Made by a program: the position numbers and the translations under genes. The notes under the pieces are model-generated. The model was not told where the DNA came from. It did no database searches and saw only the letters and a list, made by a program, of their open reading frames with translations. Positions 37,201-48,100 of a stretch of DNA of 64,000 nucleotides are shown one piece after another. The DNA is from Chondrosia reniformis (taxonomy: Eukaryota > Porifera > Demospongiae > Chondrillida > Chondrillidae): the NCBI GenBank assembly GCA_947172415.1, contig OX359190.1:2728001-2792000 (forward strand). Direction: 5' to 3'. How positions within the stretch are numbered: position 1 is the first letter of the stretch; each line of letters starts with the position of its first letter.

Positions 37201-40200
37201 TGGTACTGAAAGTGGAAAATGTGTTCTGTCACATTCTTTAGTGTACGGATACAAGAGTAACAAAGATGACACATCTGTATCAAGCTCTAGGGAAGAACTG
37301 ATATATCCAAAACCAAAGCCTCCCACACTCCCGGCTAAAACCAAAATGCAGTCCACCTTCATACGAATACCAGTTGAAGACGTAAAACCTCCTGCTTACA
37401 ATGGTAACGATAATATTAGCATGGGAGAAGATGAAGTGTTTGGTCCAGAGGGTGGAGTAGCATCTGCTAATGAGAGGGAAATCCTCTTTCCAGTCAACCT
37501 ACCAGATATAAGGACACCATCTTGGTCTCTACTGGACACGGAAAGTGAGGGTCGTCGGAGCGAAAGAGTGATCAATTCTACAGACACTTTGCTAAGCAGT
37601 CGAGGGTACGATTCTTCTCTGGAGGGTCAGCTTGATAAGGAGAGCACTGTAGCTGGTTTAGCAAGCCACACTGTTCCGCGGAGGAAAAAGAAACTTGTCC
37701 ATGACAGCAAGGAGAGGTACAGGAGGTCGCTGCCAGGAGCAAGCACTGAATATGGGGAAGAAGAGGCTGAACGGACTAGCATTACCAGTGCTGATGTCAG
37801 ATTGACCAAGCGGGGAAGCAAGAAGTTCCAGGAACAAGTCGAACTGGACTACTACAAAATGGTGAGTTAGCCGTTCAGAGCAGATCATTATATTATGTGA
37901 ATGTGGTGTATCAATTGTACCTTACCAACTGCAAGGGGTACATATATAGGTATAATTAATGTAAATACTTGTGGTTTACAGAGTCTCAGAAAAGAAAGGC
38001 TATCACTATATAGTAATAATACCTGACAATTATTCCTGTCTTATGTAAGTCTGTTTGCAAAGTATTTAGTTGATTTAACAGGTAGTGTGTGTCTAGTAGT
38101 ACTACAATGAAGTTGGATTATTGCATAACATGTGCCTTATATGGACATGTGCACAAACCAAAAATTTATTTACACATTATATGCAATTTTTTCTATTTAC
38201 CATGCATGTTTATTAATGTTGACTGTTTCTTATCTTCCTATCATGTAAATATTTCTAGTTAAAAATTAGTTCTTTTTACTACTTTTTTGTCTAGTCCTAT
38301 TCTGAGGTGCTTGGTAACCATCATTTGATGCACTTTGTCATTTTGGATCAAGATATCAGACCCTTTCTGGTCAGTGCTATTGATATATATAATATTATAC
38401 AGTTTCGCTATGCATTATACGTATATGTACTATGTGATAGTTGGGTGTAGAAGCAAAGATTGTGATATTGAGAAAAGGGCTTTTGAAAAACTTAACAATG
38501 ACATCCAATATTACAATGAAAAATCTAATATGCCTATTCTGTAAAAAAGCCTATAGGGGAACTAAACCTGAAGAGAGCTTTGGATGAAGATACAGGGGTC
38601 TTTTCTCTCCTCTTTTCCTCTCTTTCATCTTCTTCTCCACTGGCCACAATGACAGCCAAGATGGCATTCATTTGTCTCAGCAACTGTGTTCAGAGAATGG
38701 TTAAATCACAGCAAAGAAGCAATTTTTACAGTTTACCCCTAGCTCTCGCATACAGGAGTGACTATTGTATTTATCATATTACGATAGTCGGTGATTTGTT
38801 GAGTATCATCAACAGATTTGCACATTTCAACCAGAATATCTTCATCAATCTTCCAAATCTGTTGTAACAATACATTTTGCTGATGCTCAACAAATCACCA
38901 ACTATATATATACCCTATATACTCCTTATCATATTGCGTACATGGGGCAATGTATATATAGAACTGATGACACACATATAGCACTGGTTATCAAAGCCAG
39001 TACCCTGCATCTGAGTTTGATTCCAAGTAAATATTTCTTTAGTGTATTTTCCTGTTTCATAATGTTTGAAAGTTTGTGCACTTTGATCACTTATGTATGT
39101 ATGTATGATCGTAAAGGCAGATGGTTTGAAAGAATATAAATAATGAATAGTTTGAACTGCTAATTTGTAGGTGAATGCAAAGAAGACAGTTAAAGAGATC
39201 ATCACTGAGTTATGTTCTACATTCGGTAAGCATTCTCCATAATAATAATGATTTTAACAATCAATTGCACATATGATATGTACGTACGTATATTATCATG
39301 CATGTGTTAGATTTTTATTCCAGGCACATATATATAATAAATACTATACACTCCGTTGCTGGGGTAACCAAGGTAAATAATATTCCACAACCATTGTATA
39401 ACTATAATAAGAGGCACTTTGGCCTCTTATTATAGTTATACAATGCGATATCCCACTGATAACTCAGTAAATGCCTTGCGTTATCCCACAAAAAACCTAA
39501 GGGCGGAGTGTATAACTATTACATACACACATACATATACACAACTTCATTATTGAGGTATATATATATATATACGGTAGTTGAACATCTGTATAACTTC
39601 TAATATATTAGGTATACCCAATCAGTCGGAATGGTTTCTCTGTATGCCAAAGGGACTTCAAGTAGTACTCTCCAGAGTTAACAGTGGTTCAAGAGTACGT
39701 AATTCACACATTAATACAGTGGCTGTGACACCCTCATCAAAACCTATATTGCAGTTTAAAAATCTGATAGAGTATGCACTTGTGTGATGTTCAGTTTAAA
39801 AATCTGATAGAGTATGCACTTGTGTGATGGTCAGTTTAAAAATTTGATAGAGTATGCACTTGTGTGATGGTCAGTTTAAAAATCTGATAGAGTATGCACT
39901 TGTGTGATGGTCATTCTTTATTTCACATAGTCTACCATTCTGGGTTTGGAAACTAGTAGTGTAGGAGTGTCCAAGAAGACCAAGTTTATTCTCGGATCTG
40001 AACTAATATCAAAAGGTATATATATGTATATTATATTATATATATATACATACATTGTTACATATATTATCTTGTGTAATGATTGCAATTGTATGTAAAT
40101 GTATAAATATGTTTGCCTATAAAATACATATACGTACAATTTGTATATATTATTATCTAACTTGTACAATAGATCAAATTTTGAGCCAAGGCAAAACTCT

Positions 40201-43200
40201 TCAAGACCAGTACGATTTCACTCACAAGCCATACATAATTCACATGAGGTACATTCATACACCAAACACATTGGTTACATGCTTACATATTATGTATATA
40301 TATATTGACAGAATTACAGATCAATGGACCTACTTCAGATGAAATTTTAGTAGAATAAGGATTTCTTCTAACTGTGTCGAACTAATCTTTGAAAGGATTA
40401 TCTTTCAACCTTTAGAGCGTCCAGTAACCCTCAGGGTCGAAACGTCTGACAATCAAGAAAAAACATAAAACTGCATCTTTAGACGCTCTAATAGTCGAAA
40501 GATGATCCTTTTACAAGATACGGAATTTTAGATTATTCATATAAATTTTCATAAATATAAATTCAGAATGACCTTTAGACAAGAAAGATTTGGTACTTGA
40601 TGAAGTTCAGAACAGTAACAATGTTCTCTTATCACTAATAAAAGAATCATAGGATATTGCTTACATTTTTGGTCTTTTAAGTACAAAAATCCAATCTATT
40701 ATCGTAAAGCAATGTATGTATAGGCATTTATTTATGTGACTAATATTTAATTGCTTTATTATGCAAAACTAGTCACCTTACTGCATTTATGTCAGTCTAC
40801 TAGTTTTAATCCAATCATATTTTTATGTATTAAATAGAAAGAGGGTTCCTAAGCTATTGGAGAGTATTGATGGTGTACTTGAAGAGTGTGACATTGGATG
40901 TGAGTGGCCGGAGGGTGAGGAAAGTGCTAAAACAAGGTGTTTCTTTCAGTCTTGGTGTAGCATCACACAAGGACATGCACCAGTAGAAAAGCACATAGCA
41001 GCTGAAGTAGGTTTATATGTATACGTATGTACTGCATTGGCTCTATGTTCTTATTGTACATGTACATACGTATGTACAAGGGTTTATATAGGTTGAGTGT
41101 ATGTCATATGGTTCTTACATTCTTAGTCATATTACTGCATACATATGGTATAATTATAAGCATCCATACGTTTTATATATGGATTATTGAGCAATAGCAG
41201 CATTAGATCCTTGGAATAGAACATTTCAACCCTACCTGTATAGGTCTTCATCAGCAATAGATCTATAACCTGCAGGTTGAAACGTTCTATTCCAAAGATC
41301 TAATGTTGCTGTTAGCTCAATAATCTTTATATCTCATCATGATCATAACAAATGAACTTTACCACTTTACGTACATGTGTATAATATATGTGAATTGGCA
41401 AACAAGAAATAATATTTATATATCTATATGAGTCATGTGTAGCTGCTACTTAATGTTATCTATTAGACTGGTAGGTTCTTTTAACAGCCCCTACCTCTAT
41501 TAGACTGGTAGGTTCTTTTAACAGCCCCTACCTCTATTAGACTGGTAGGTTCTTTTAACAGTCCCCTACCTCTATTAGACTGGTAGGTTCTTTTAACAGC
41601 CCCTACCTCTATTAGACTGGTAGGTTCTTTTAACAGCCCCTACCTCTATTAGACTGGTAGGTTCTTTTAACAGCCCCTACCTCTATTAGACTGGTAGGTT
41701 CTTTTAACAGCCCCTACCTCTATTAGACTGGAAGGTTCTTTTAACAGCCCCTACCTCTATTAGACTGGTAGGTTCTTTTAACAGCCCCTACCTCTATTAG
41801 ACTGGTAGGTTCTTTTAACAGCCCCTACCTCTATAAGACTGGAAGGTACTACTTTATGTTGTAACATATGCACGTAGATTGCTGCACTGATTCTGCAAGC
41901 ACAATTTGGAGATTATTCCAAGATAAAAAGACAGTGGAAAGACAGTGTAAATGTATTCCTCCCTGAAATGTACAAACACAAGCAGACGGTCCAAAAGCAG
42001 GTCAAGAGAATCTACAAGAGATTGAAGGGCATTACTGCAGAACATGCAACAAAAGCCGTCGTTAACAGGTTCAGGGAACAGCCAGGTTGTGATGGTGTCT
42101 TCTTTCCAGTTAAAGTGAGACATTGCACCTTCGAACAGTTTATTGCATCTGTAGTTAACCTATAAACATACATATTATATGTAGTATGCATAGATACATA
42201 CCCATGTATGTATATGTACATATTACACTCAATCCTTCCTTATCCGGGCACCTTGGAACCAGGCACTGCCTGTAACTCAGAACTCAGAACACTCATCACA
42301 TGTGTTATACAAGTACCCCATTGAAGTGATAGGGATTATTTGTCATGATCATGCATATGATGATATATGAAGTTATATGAAGTTTATTGAGCAACAGCAA
42401 CATTAAATTTTTGGAATAGAACATTTCGACCCATAGGTCTTCATCAGCAATAGCAATCATATTGCTGATGAAGACCTACGGGTTGAAATATTCTATTCCA
42501 AAGATTTAATGTTGCTGTTGCTCAATAAAATTCATATATCAAGTACCTCATTCTATGAATCAGCATCAGGATAAAGCTTCGTGAATTATTACATTATGGT
42601 CCAACTCTAATATCAATGGCTTTACTTTTTAGATTGCACCAGAGAGGAAGTTTAAATTCCAGGTCAGCAAACTGAAACCTGGAGTATTTGGGCTCAGCTC
42701 AAAGGAGATTCTCTGTCTAGACTATAAAACATCACAGGTTTGTGAAAAGCTATCTTCATAGGATAATGCATACCTACTATATATCACTGCTATGACTTAA
42801 TTCATGCATGATTGCTGGGAAATTGGATTTATTTGTGTTGGTTGATTATGTAATTTAATTTTTAATTTAATGTAATTTTCTAAAGGTTATATTAAGGAGG
42901 AATTATCATGAAGTTCAAAACTTTGAGGCCAGTAAAAGGCATTTTCTAATAGTAAGTTTGGAAACTATAGCTAAAGTTTGAAGTACATTTATACGTATAT
43001 ATACAGTATATATATATATGTATAAAAATGTCCTTGTGCATTCAATACCCGTACATGTATACAGATGATATATGTATAATAGCTATATATGTACTCTGCC
43101 CCTAGGCATTTCACAAGCTTTAGGCGTTTACTGAGTTATTAGAGGGATATCGCATTGTATAACTACAATAAGAGGCCAAAGTGCCTCTTATTATAGTTAT

Positions 43201-44266
43201 ACAACGGTTGTGAAATATAGTTTTCCTTGGTTGCCCCAGCAACGAAGTGTATTATATTATTATATGCTTATAGGTCACTACTCTATTTAGTGTATTTTAG
43301 GTTACCAAATTGTGTACCATTTGAAAAGGATTGCATGAAATTATGATGCATGTATATATCTGCGTCCAATGGCAGCTTCTCTGAATGATTACTCATATAC
43401 ATACATCTAATACATTAGTGCAAATTTAAATGTACATTTAGGATTACAAACATAAGTGATAGTGATTCCTATTTATGTACATGTTACAGTGTAGTATGTA
43501 ATTACTGATATTATATACGTATATGTGTATGACGTATGTAGAATTTTGGTGGCCACTATTTTGAGCCATTTGCAGCTGCTACTCCAATGGCATTTGAAGT
43601 TATGAACTGTATGAAGCTGTTCATTCAAATGCAGCCAATCCCCATCCAGGTAAGCATACCAGTCAGGAACTCATTCCAGAACAGTTTTATTTGCAAAAGC
43701 TGTGCGATGATTATATATACACAGAATTTGATTCATAATCAATAATGGCCCAATCAACATGGCCAACCTATTCAATTCATTTTAAAGAGTGTTATAAAGA
43801 ACGTCTTTGTAGTACTTAATACAGAACTGTGTAATATATACAAATATAAAAACATTATGAAACTCTCAAAATGTAAAATACATTTGTATATAGCTACTAT
43901 AGTTCTAACACTATATAATTTTGGCTAAAGTTTGTAGCAGTTCCCATTATATTATACGTATATATTTAGTTTACTTAGAGACCAAAGTTTTTTTATAAGT
44001 TAATTTTACTTTTAGTTCATTTCGTAAAGTTGTAATTCTCTAGTTTACATTTCACTCTTGTTAATAAGGATCACAAATGTGGATGCATGTTTGCTTCATT
44101 TAAATTTCTTCCATAATAATGCGTAATATCTTTCAGTGAATATTTTGCTTATCAAATTTCTTCCCTATATATGTTTCAGAATCAGCCCCACTACAAGGCA
44201 TATTCAGTGTCTCAGTCCAGTGTTCCAACTCCCAATGAACCCGTTTTAGAAATGATACAAGTGTAA
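22249..44266 (+). CDS. Talin-head-like FERM protein with long disordered insert
   Basis: Likely a membrane/cytoskeleton adaptor. Twenty-one GT-AG exons join in phase to 1414 residues: 22249-22323, 22858-22939, 24000-24079, 26319-26393, 29008-29124, 29875-29899, 31906-31975, 32613-32755, 32980-34626, 36663-36902, 37242-37861, 39171-39225, 39612-39694, 39931-40015, 40173-40248, 40838-41006, 41878-42114, 42633-42737, 42886-42951, 43542-43649, 44180-44266. Residues 8-177 look like a talin F0/F1 pair (VREITGQICKESGIRDPENY, then NWLSPDLSMESLRL). Residues about 180-1040 are acidic, Ser/Pro-rich and disordered, with PPP segments. A second F1-like lobe (about 1046-1157), F2 (about 1165-1293, with FLPEMYKHKQ and a GVFFPVK end) and F3 (about 1294-1386) follow. 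No rod or I/LWEQ domain is present. I do not know a named ortholog. Confidence 0.85.
23645..23850 (-). repeat. Dispersed foldback-family arm
   Basis: A long minus-strand copy that includes the inner part (CAGACAGCTGTTTCTGGGAA on the element strand, slightly diverged) and the CATCAnTGACCCTGGGAATC segment. It lies in FERM-gene intron 2. Confidence 0.75.
24850..25020. repeat. G-rich low-complexity tract
   Basis: The stretch has runs of G, including an uninterrupted run of about 18 near 24914-24931 and two shorter runs, inside FERM-gene intron 3. Confidence 0.85.
25250..25641. mobile_element. Foldback element with long inverted arms
   Basis: The left arm (CATACACTACTTACTTATAT through ACGTAGGCAAAACATCC to a CCAGAAAA segment) is mirrored by the right arm (TTTTCTGG through GGATG-like GATGTTTTGCCTACGT to GTAGTGTATG). 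Arms are about 120 bp and the total about 390 bp. It lies in FERM-gene intron 3. Confidence 0.75.
25705..25915 (+). repeat. Dispersed foldback-family arm
   Basis: A nearly full plus-strand arm, from ACACCATTTTCCTACATGC through GAGAGCTTTGGATGAGGATA and CCAGACAGCTGTTTCTGGGA to a TTGTGAATCCTTG end. Confidence 0.75.
25974..26004. repeat. Perfect 13-bp hairpin
   Basis: ATCCACCCAACCT pairs exactly with AGGTTGGGTGGAT across a 5-base loop, within FERM-gene intron 3. Confidence 0.85.
26670..26805 (-). mobile_element. tRNA-derived SINE
   Basis: The minus strand has an A box (TAnnTCAGTGGCAGAGC-like), an arm CTGGTGGCCATAACCAG and a B box GGTTCGATTCC. A tail with GATG(A)TTTGA and CTTGTGGTTTGATTATC follows. 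The anticodon loop lacks T at position 33, so it is a SINE head and not a working tRNA. Confidence 0.75.
26925..27060. repeat. GAGCGTCT-family element, diverged
   Basis: The left part (TTTGAGATGGTTCATCTTTA, TTTTGAGCGTCTAAC) is clear. The minus strand keeps CTGAAGA and a GACCCCTAGGGTC stem, but GAAAC has become AAAGG. Confidence 0.55.
27930..28125. repeat. Tandem repeat, about 60 bp x 3
   Basis: Units with AGCTCCTATACAAGCCCCAT then TGCTCACTGTATATTAATAA recur three to four times with small indels, within FERM-gene intron 4. Confidence 0.8.
28541..28700 (+). repeat. TA microsatellites and SINE tail fragment
   Basis: Two ATAT runs (about 28540-28560 and 28686-28702) flank a SINE tail fragment that starts CCAGCAATTGCTTCTTT and ends CTTGTGGTTTGATTATCACT. 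Confidence 0.6.
29256..29345 (-). repeat. Half palindromic element with hammerhead-like core
   Basis: This is a truncated relative of the element at 21135-21259. The minus strand reads TTGATGA, A, GACC-TCCG-GGTC, GAAAC (29315-29339), with C3 of the core changed to T and ATT after GAAAC. Confidence 0.55.
29414..29575. repeat. Partial MITE copy
   Basis: It starts with CAGTGTTTCTTTCAGAG and runs through sequence complementary to the MITE at 18610-18772, ending in a G-rich segment. The far end is not clear. Confidence 0.55.
31213..31350 (-). repeat. Dispersed foldback-family arm
   Basis: A minus-strand arm with CCAGTGGAG..GAGAAGGAGAA, TCCTCATCCAAAG, GGTTTAGTTCCCTATAGGCC and an end AAAATGGTGTATTGATTACT, in FERM-gene intron 6. 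Confidence 0.7.
34644..34800 (+). mobile_element. tRNA-derived SINE next to a splice donor
   Basis: The A box TAGCTCAGTGGCAGAGC, the arm CTGGTGGTCATAACCAG and the B box GGTTCAATTCC are followed by TTGCTTCTTTCGTGTTTTTC and the shared tail. It begins 17 bp after the donor that ends the 1647-bp exon of the FERM gene. Confidence 0.8.
35705..36010. repeat. Two diverged GAGCGTCT-family elements
   Basis: Copies near 35725-35830 and 35905-36010 keep the TTCATCTTTA / GACTGTCTAAAGACA arm and a CTGAAGAAGACC motif on the minus strand. Cores are mutated. They lie in FERM-gene intron 9. Confidence 0.5.
36415..36585 (-). repeat. Degenerate foldback-family arm
   Basis: A weak minus-strand copy: CCAGTGGAGAAATAAAGAG, GTATCCTTATC, then CAGGAAAATGGTGTTTTAGA. 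Confidence 0.45.
37044..37086 (+). ncRNA. Hammerhead-like core (FERM-gene intron 10)
   Basis: Order: ATCC (stem I), CTGATGA, A, GGTAGC-TGAAGTT-GCTACC (6-bp stem II), GAAA, C, GTT, GGAT (stem I'). The core positions are all consensus. Both stems differ in sequence from the copy at 19672-19710 yet still pair. Stem III is again only AC/GU. Confidence 0.55.
38520..38650 (+). repeat. Dispersed foldback-family arm
   Basis: A plus-strand arm with GCCTATAGGGGAACTAAACC, GAGAGCTTTGGATGAAGATA and a CT-rich tail to CCACTGGCC, in FERM-gene intron 11. Confidence 0.75.
38787..38903 (-). mobile_element. Palindromic element with decayed hammerhead-like core
   Basis: Arms GGTGATTTGTTGAG and CTCAACAAATCACC are exact, and the paired CAGATTTG / CAAATCTG lie further in. 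The minus-strand interior has TTGATGAAGATATTCTGGTT then GAAATGTG, a mutated core. Confidence 0.55.
39349..39510 (-). mobile_element. TA-flanked MITE carrying an X-box-like end
   Basis: Ends CACTCCG and CGGAGTG lie between TA dinucleotides. The centre is a long exact hairpin (TGTATAACTATAATAAGAGG and its complement around 39397-39444). The left end contains GTTGCTGGGGTAAC (39355-39368), whose complement GTTACCCCAGCAAC fits the RFX X-box consensus. Other copies are at 43092-43249 and 45866-46016. Confidence 0.75.
39752..39912. repeat. Minisatellite, 40 bp x 4
   Basis: Units begin CAGTTTAAAAATCTGATAGA at 39752, 39792, 39832 and 39872, filling most of the intron before the exon at 39931. Confidence 0.92.
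40365..40525. mobile_element. GAGCGTCT-family palindromic element
   Basis: Arms TTTGAAAGGATTATCTTTCA and GAAAGATGATCCTTTT flank the interior. It keeps CCCTCAGGGTCGAAACGTCTGA, but the CTGAAGA part of the core is deleted. Confidence 0.6.
41184..41330. mobile_element. Palindromic element, TTATTGAGCAA ends
   Basis: Long arms: TTATTGAGCAATAGCAGCAT then GGAATAGAACATTTCAACC, mirrored on the right. The minus strand has CTGATGA, A, GACCT..AGGT.., GAAATGTT. It is related to the element at 42378-42535. Confidence 0.65.
41454..41845. repeat. Minisatellite, 37 bp x ~10, acceptor-like units
   Basis: Each unit contains GACTGGTAGG then TTCTTTTAACAGCCCCTACC. The TTCTTTTAACAG part resembles a 3' splice site, and GGTAGG/CCTACC is palindromic. 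The array ends about 30 bp before the true acceptor of the exon at 41878. Confidence 0.92.
42378..42535. mobile_element. Palindromic element with two opposed hammerhead-like cores
   Basis: The element is an almost perfect inverted repeat. Each half has a core on its own strand: plus CTGATGA, A, GACCTACGGGTT, GAAATATT; minus CTGATGA, A, GACC-TATG-GGTC, GAAATGTT. The pair sits head to head around AGCAATCATATTGCT. Confidence 0.65.
43092..43249 (+). mobile_element. TA-flanked MITE carrying an X-box-like end
   Basis: This is the inverted copy of the element at 39349-39510. It has the same central hairpin (TGTATAACTACAATAAGAGG and complement) and GTTGCCCCAGCAAC at 43230-43243. Confidence 0.75.
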
Positions 44267-45149
44267 ATGTATATACCATTAACAATTTTATGTACGTAGT
44301 AATGTGGTATATGTTATAATGTGTTGCATGATTGACATTTGTCATGGTAACTTCTATAATTATCATTTGTAAATATATGAATATGGCAGCATTTAAGCAA
44401 AGTATATATGCTTTAACAGATATCCCTAGGCCTTTCGGAGAGCTATATCTGGTTATGCTTTCTGAACATAGGAGATACCTGCATGTTACATACGTGGACA
44501 ATAATGAGAGGACCAAAGTGGACATCGTATAGTGAGAGGAGATGTACTTCATTTAGTTGTCAAACGCAATTATACTTCTTGATGATCGAGTAAAAAGAAA
44601 ATTATATATACACATATCTTAGTAGTAGCTAATTCAGATATCATTAATTTCATTCCATATATGATCCATATGCATCATGAATCCCTTTAATCCAATGCAA
44701 GGCAAAGTCAAAGAATTTTATAGAGTTTTAATTTGAGCATAAAACTATAGCTAGAAACTACAAAATTAGTTTTTTTAGATTATTAATTAAATTATCATTG
44801 CCATTTCGAATTCTGTCCAACTGTTTCACTGTATATAACAGCGCATGACAGTGATTGATGCAATAACATGTTTTGATATATAGAATTTGTGTAAGATGGT
44901 TCTGGATGAGTGAACTTAATATTTGAAGCTGTGAAACATATATATTTATTGAAAGACATCAAAAATCAAAAATCTTGACTAACTTGTTCAAACGAAAAAG
45001 TTTTATACATATACATATGTCTCACATAAAATTGATTTGAATTCTACATGCAGCAATGTTGAGAAAGTATAAAGAAAGTGCAATTAATCCAAAGGATAGG
45101 TTTAATAATTATTATACATATATATACAAAATTTGACTGAAGCTCTCAT
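44267..45149. other. Convergent intergenic gap
   Basis: AT-rich sequence lies between the FERM gene and the convergent minus-strand gene. I see no exon and no clear repeat. Both 3' UTRs should lie here. Confidence 0.4.
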
Positions 45150-48100
45150 TCATATTCTTTCAAAAAGATTTCTTAATGAGTCTTCAATCTATAGAAGAAG
45201 TCACAAAGATAACGTATGAATACAGCAAATATATATATATAGTGACATGTGTATGTTTTTACACAATATAGCCTTAGCAAATATCAGTAATAAGTAATAG
45301 CTACTATAATCCAGTCAGTAGGTGCATCCTTGCCCAACCTCTCCCGGCCGGGTCCGACATGGAGGAGTCTCCGTGGGAGGGGCTTGCCATGCCATGCCCC
45401 CCTCTTGAGTAACTTTGGCTGTCGAGGATGGCATCCGGTTGGTGGATCCGGAGGGGCCCACCAGCTCAATGTAAATATATGAGGTAACAATGTATAGTAT
45501 TGTTACAACTAGCATGAATACAGTCTTAGTGTTCTCATGTCTGTTATAAAACCTTACTGTGCAGCCTCTTAATTTCCAATCAAGGGCTTCAAAGTCAGCT
45601 TCTTCAACCATCTGTCGGTGCTTGCCATACTCAGTAAGAGCGGGACTTGATTTAGAAGCTGATAACCTGCCAAGAAAATGTCAAAATGATCACAGGAAAA
45701 ATGATTTAACTATCCACCAGTTACAGGTTACAGGTACATACGTACGTATATAGGAATTATGTACGTAAGTGTGTAAAATTTTAATATATGCTTGATATAC
45801 GTATAGCTGGCCAATGCCTGCAGCCATATTTGTGATGCAACAAACAGTCCGTTATATATACATATACTCTGTTGCTGGGGCAACCAAGGCAATTTATATA
45901 TATTCCACAACCGTTGTAAAACTATAATGAGAGGTACTTTGGCCTCTTATTATAGTTATACAATGTGATATCCCACTGATAACTCATTAAACGGCGAAAA
46001 GCCTAGGGACGGAGTGTATAACTATTACATACGTACGTATGCATATGAAGTTTAATATTTCAGCATACATACGTCAATTAGAAGTCTGTGGTTTCAATAT
46101 CTGATTAGTGTATTAATTACATTTACAAGTCTATTGTAGTTTGTTTAGGCACAAAATTTGGAACCATTTGAGGATTGGAAAAGTGTATCCAGTCTATATA
46201 TATAGCAGTGATCATGAAAATACCACTTGTATATACGTATATTTGTGTTAAGTCCTGGCATGGAAGAATCGGAGAACTCACGTTGATGATAATTTTAGAA
46301 TTCTGTCTCCAAGGGCAGCAATTCCAACAAAGAGTCGTATTTCTACATCTTTTACACTGTCAGGCAATTGAACAATCTATAAAAAAAGGACGTTTCCACA
46401 TTGGAGGATCTTACATACTGATATAGAATTAGCCGCTTACATCTAGTATGTCTCTTATCTGCTCATCTGAAGCGCTCTCATAGAAGACATCCTTCAGGGC
46501 TGATAGTAGATCCTTTCTTGGGATTACTGTTCCAAAGGGGGTCTTCAAATATTTATGAAAGACCCTCGTGTAATGAGAAGCTTTGCGTTCACTATAATTA
46601 GATGAATTGTATGTAAACCTATGTACATACACACGTATGTACGTATATGCACATGCATATTACCTATGTATATACGTGTATACACATATTGACTGGTTTT
46701 ATTGGTGACATTGGGTCATTCTAGCTATACTACTCATAGAATAAAGGTCGTCATTATTGGTATTAGTAAGAAGACTAATTATATATTCCTATGAACAGAT
46801 GCTACTAATTATAAAATGTCATTTTCATAGTAGGTACTCTTTAATGGTGGCCATACAAAAACAAGAGTATACAGCTACTGTAAGGTGGGAGGGCCTACTG
46901 TAGGACAGGAGCGGCTGGTGTAGGATGGGAGAGGCTGGTGTAGGATGGGAGGGGCTGGTGTAGGATGGGAGAGGCTGGTGTAGGATGGGAGGGGCTGGTG
47001 TAGGATGGGAGGGGCTGGTGTAGGATGGGAGGGGCTGGTGTAGGATGGGAGAGGCTGGTGTAGGATGGGAGAGGCTGGTGTAGGATGGGAGAGGCTGGTG
47101 TAGGATGGGAGGGGCTGGGGTAGGATGGGAGAGGCTGGTGTAGGATGGGAGCGGCTGGTGTAGGACGGGAGGGGCTGGTGTAGGATGGGAGGGGCTGGTG
47201 TAGGATGGGAGGGGCTGGTGTAGGATGGGAGAGGCTGGTGTAGGATGGGAGAGGCTGGTGTAGGATGGGAGAGGCTGGTGTAGGATGGGAGAGGCTGGTG
47301 TAGGATGGGAGGGGCTGGGGTAGGATGGGAGAGGCTGGTGTAGGATGGGAGGGGCTGGGGTAGGATGGGAGAGGCTGGTGTAGGACGGGAGCGGCTGGTG
47401 TAGGACGGGAGGGGCTGGTGTAGGATGGGAGAGGCTGGTGTAGGATGGGAGAGGCTGGTGTAGGATGGGAGAGGCTGGTGTAGGACAGGAGCGGCTGGTG
47501 TAGGACAGGAGCGGCTGGTGTAGGACGGGAGGGGCTGGTGTAAGGTGGGAGGGGCTGGTGTAAAAGGTGAGTTCCAAAAGGTGAAAGCAAGGAAGCTAAA
47601 TTAACCACAATTGTTATCATTTCAAGGATTCATTATTATAAACTGATTAATTAAGGAATCTTTCAAGGGGTGGGAGGATGAGACATGATGATGTACCGTC
47701 CTGCATTGAAGATTTAATACAAGTTAACAGGCACTCTCTGCTACAATGAAAATTATGTATACATACAGTGGAATTTATCTCATTCAATTACCAGTGGGAC
47801 TATGTACGTACTACATATAAATTGTATATTAAAATGTCTTTTGGTGCTGGTTGAAGATACCAATATTAAAGTAAGTGGCTGCTCAAGAGAAGTAATCATT
47901 TACATCAAGCTACACTGAACATATATAAAAATACGTACATATGGATGTGTGCGTATAAATGAATTGATAAACGCATACTTTTATTATGAACTGCTACTTA
48001 TATAATTATGTACATACGTATGCTTCTATTTACATACATATGATGTACGTACTTACATATAGCAAACATGTACGTACGTACGTACATAACCCACTTAATA

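Noticed and set aside
42236..42300. Tigger-like terminal sequence (CCTTATCCGGGCACCTTGG)
   Set aside because: Only one end is visible and the rest does not form an element. Not enough to annotate.
46825..47620. Two long overlapping minus-strand open frames of about 245 residues with a repeated HQPLPSYTS-type motif
   Set aside because: They are only the 20-bp minisatellite read in different frames. The unit has no stop codon, so any frame stays open. It lies inside an intron of the minus-strand gene.
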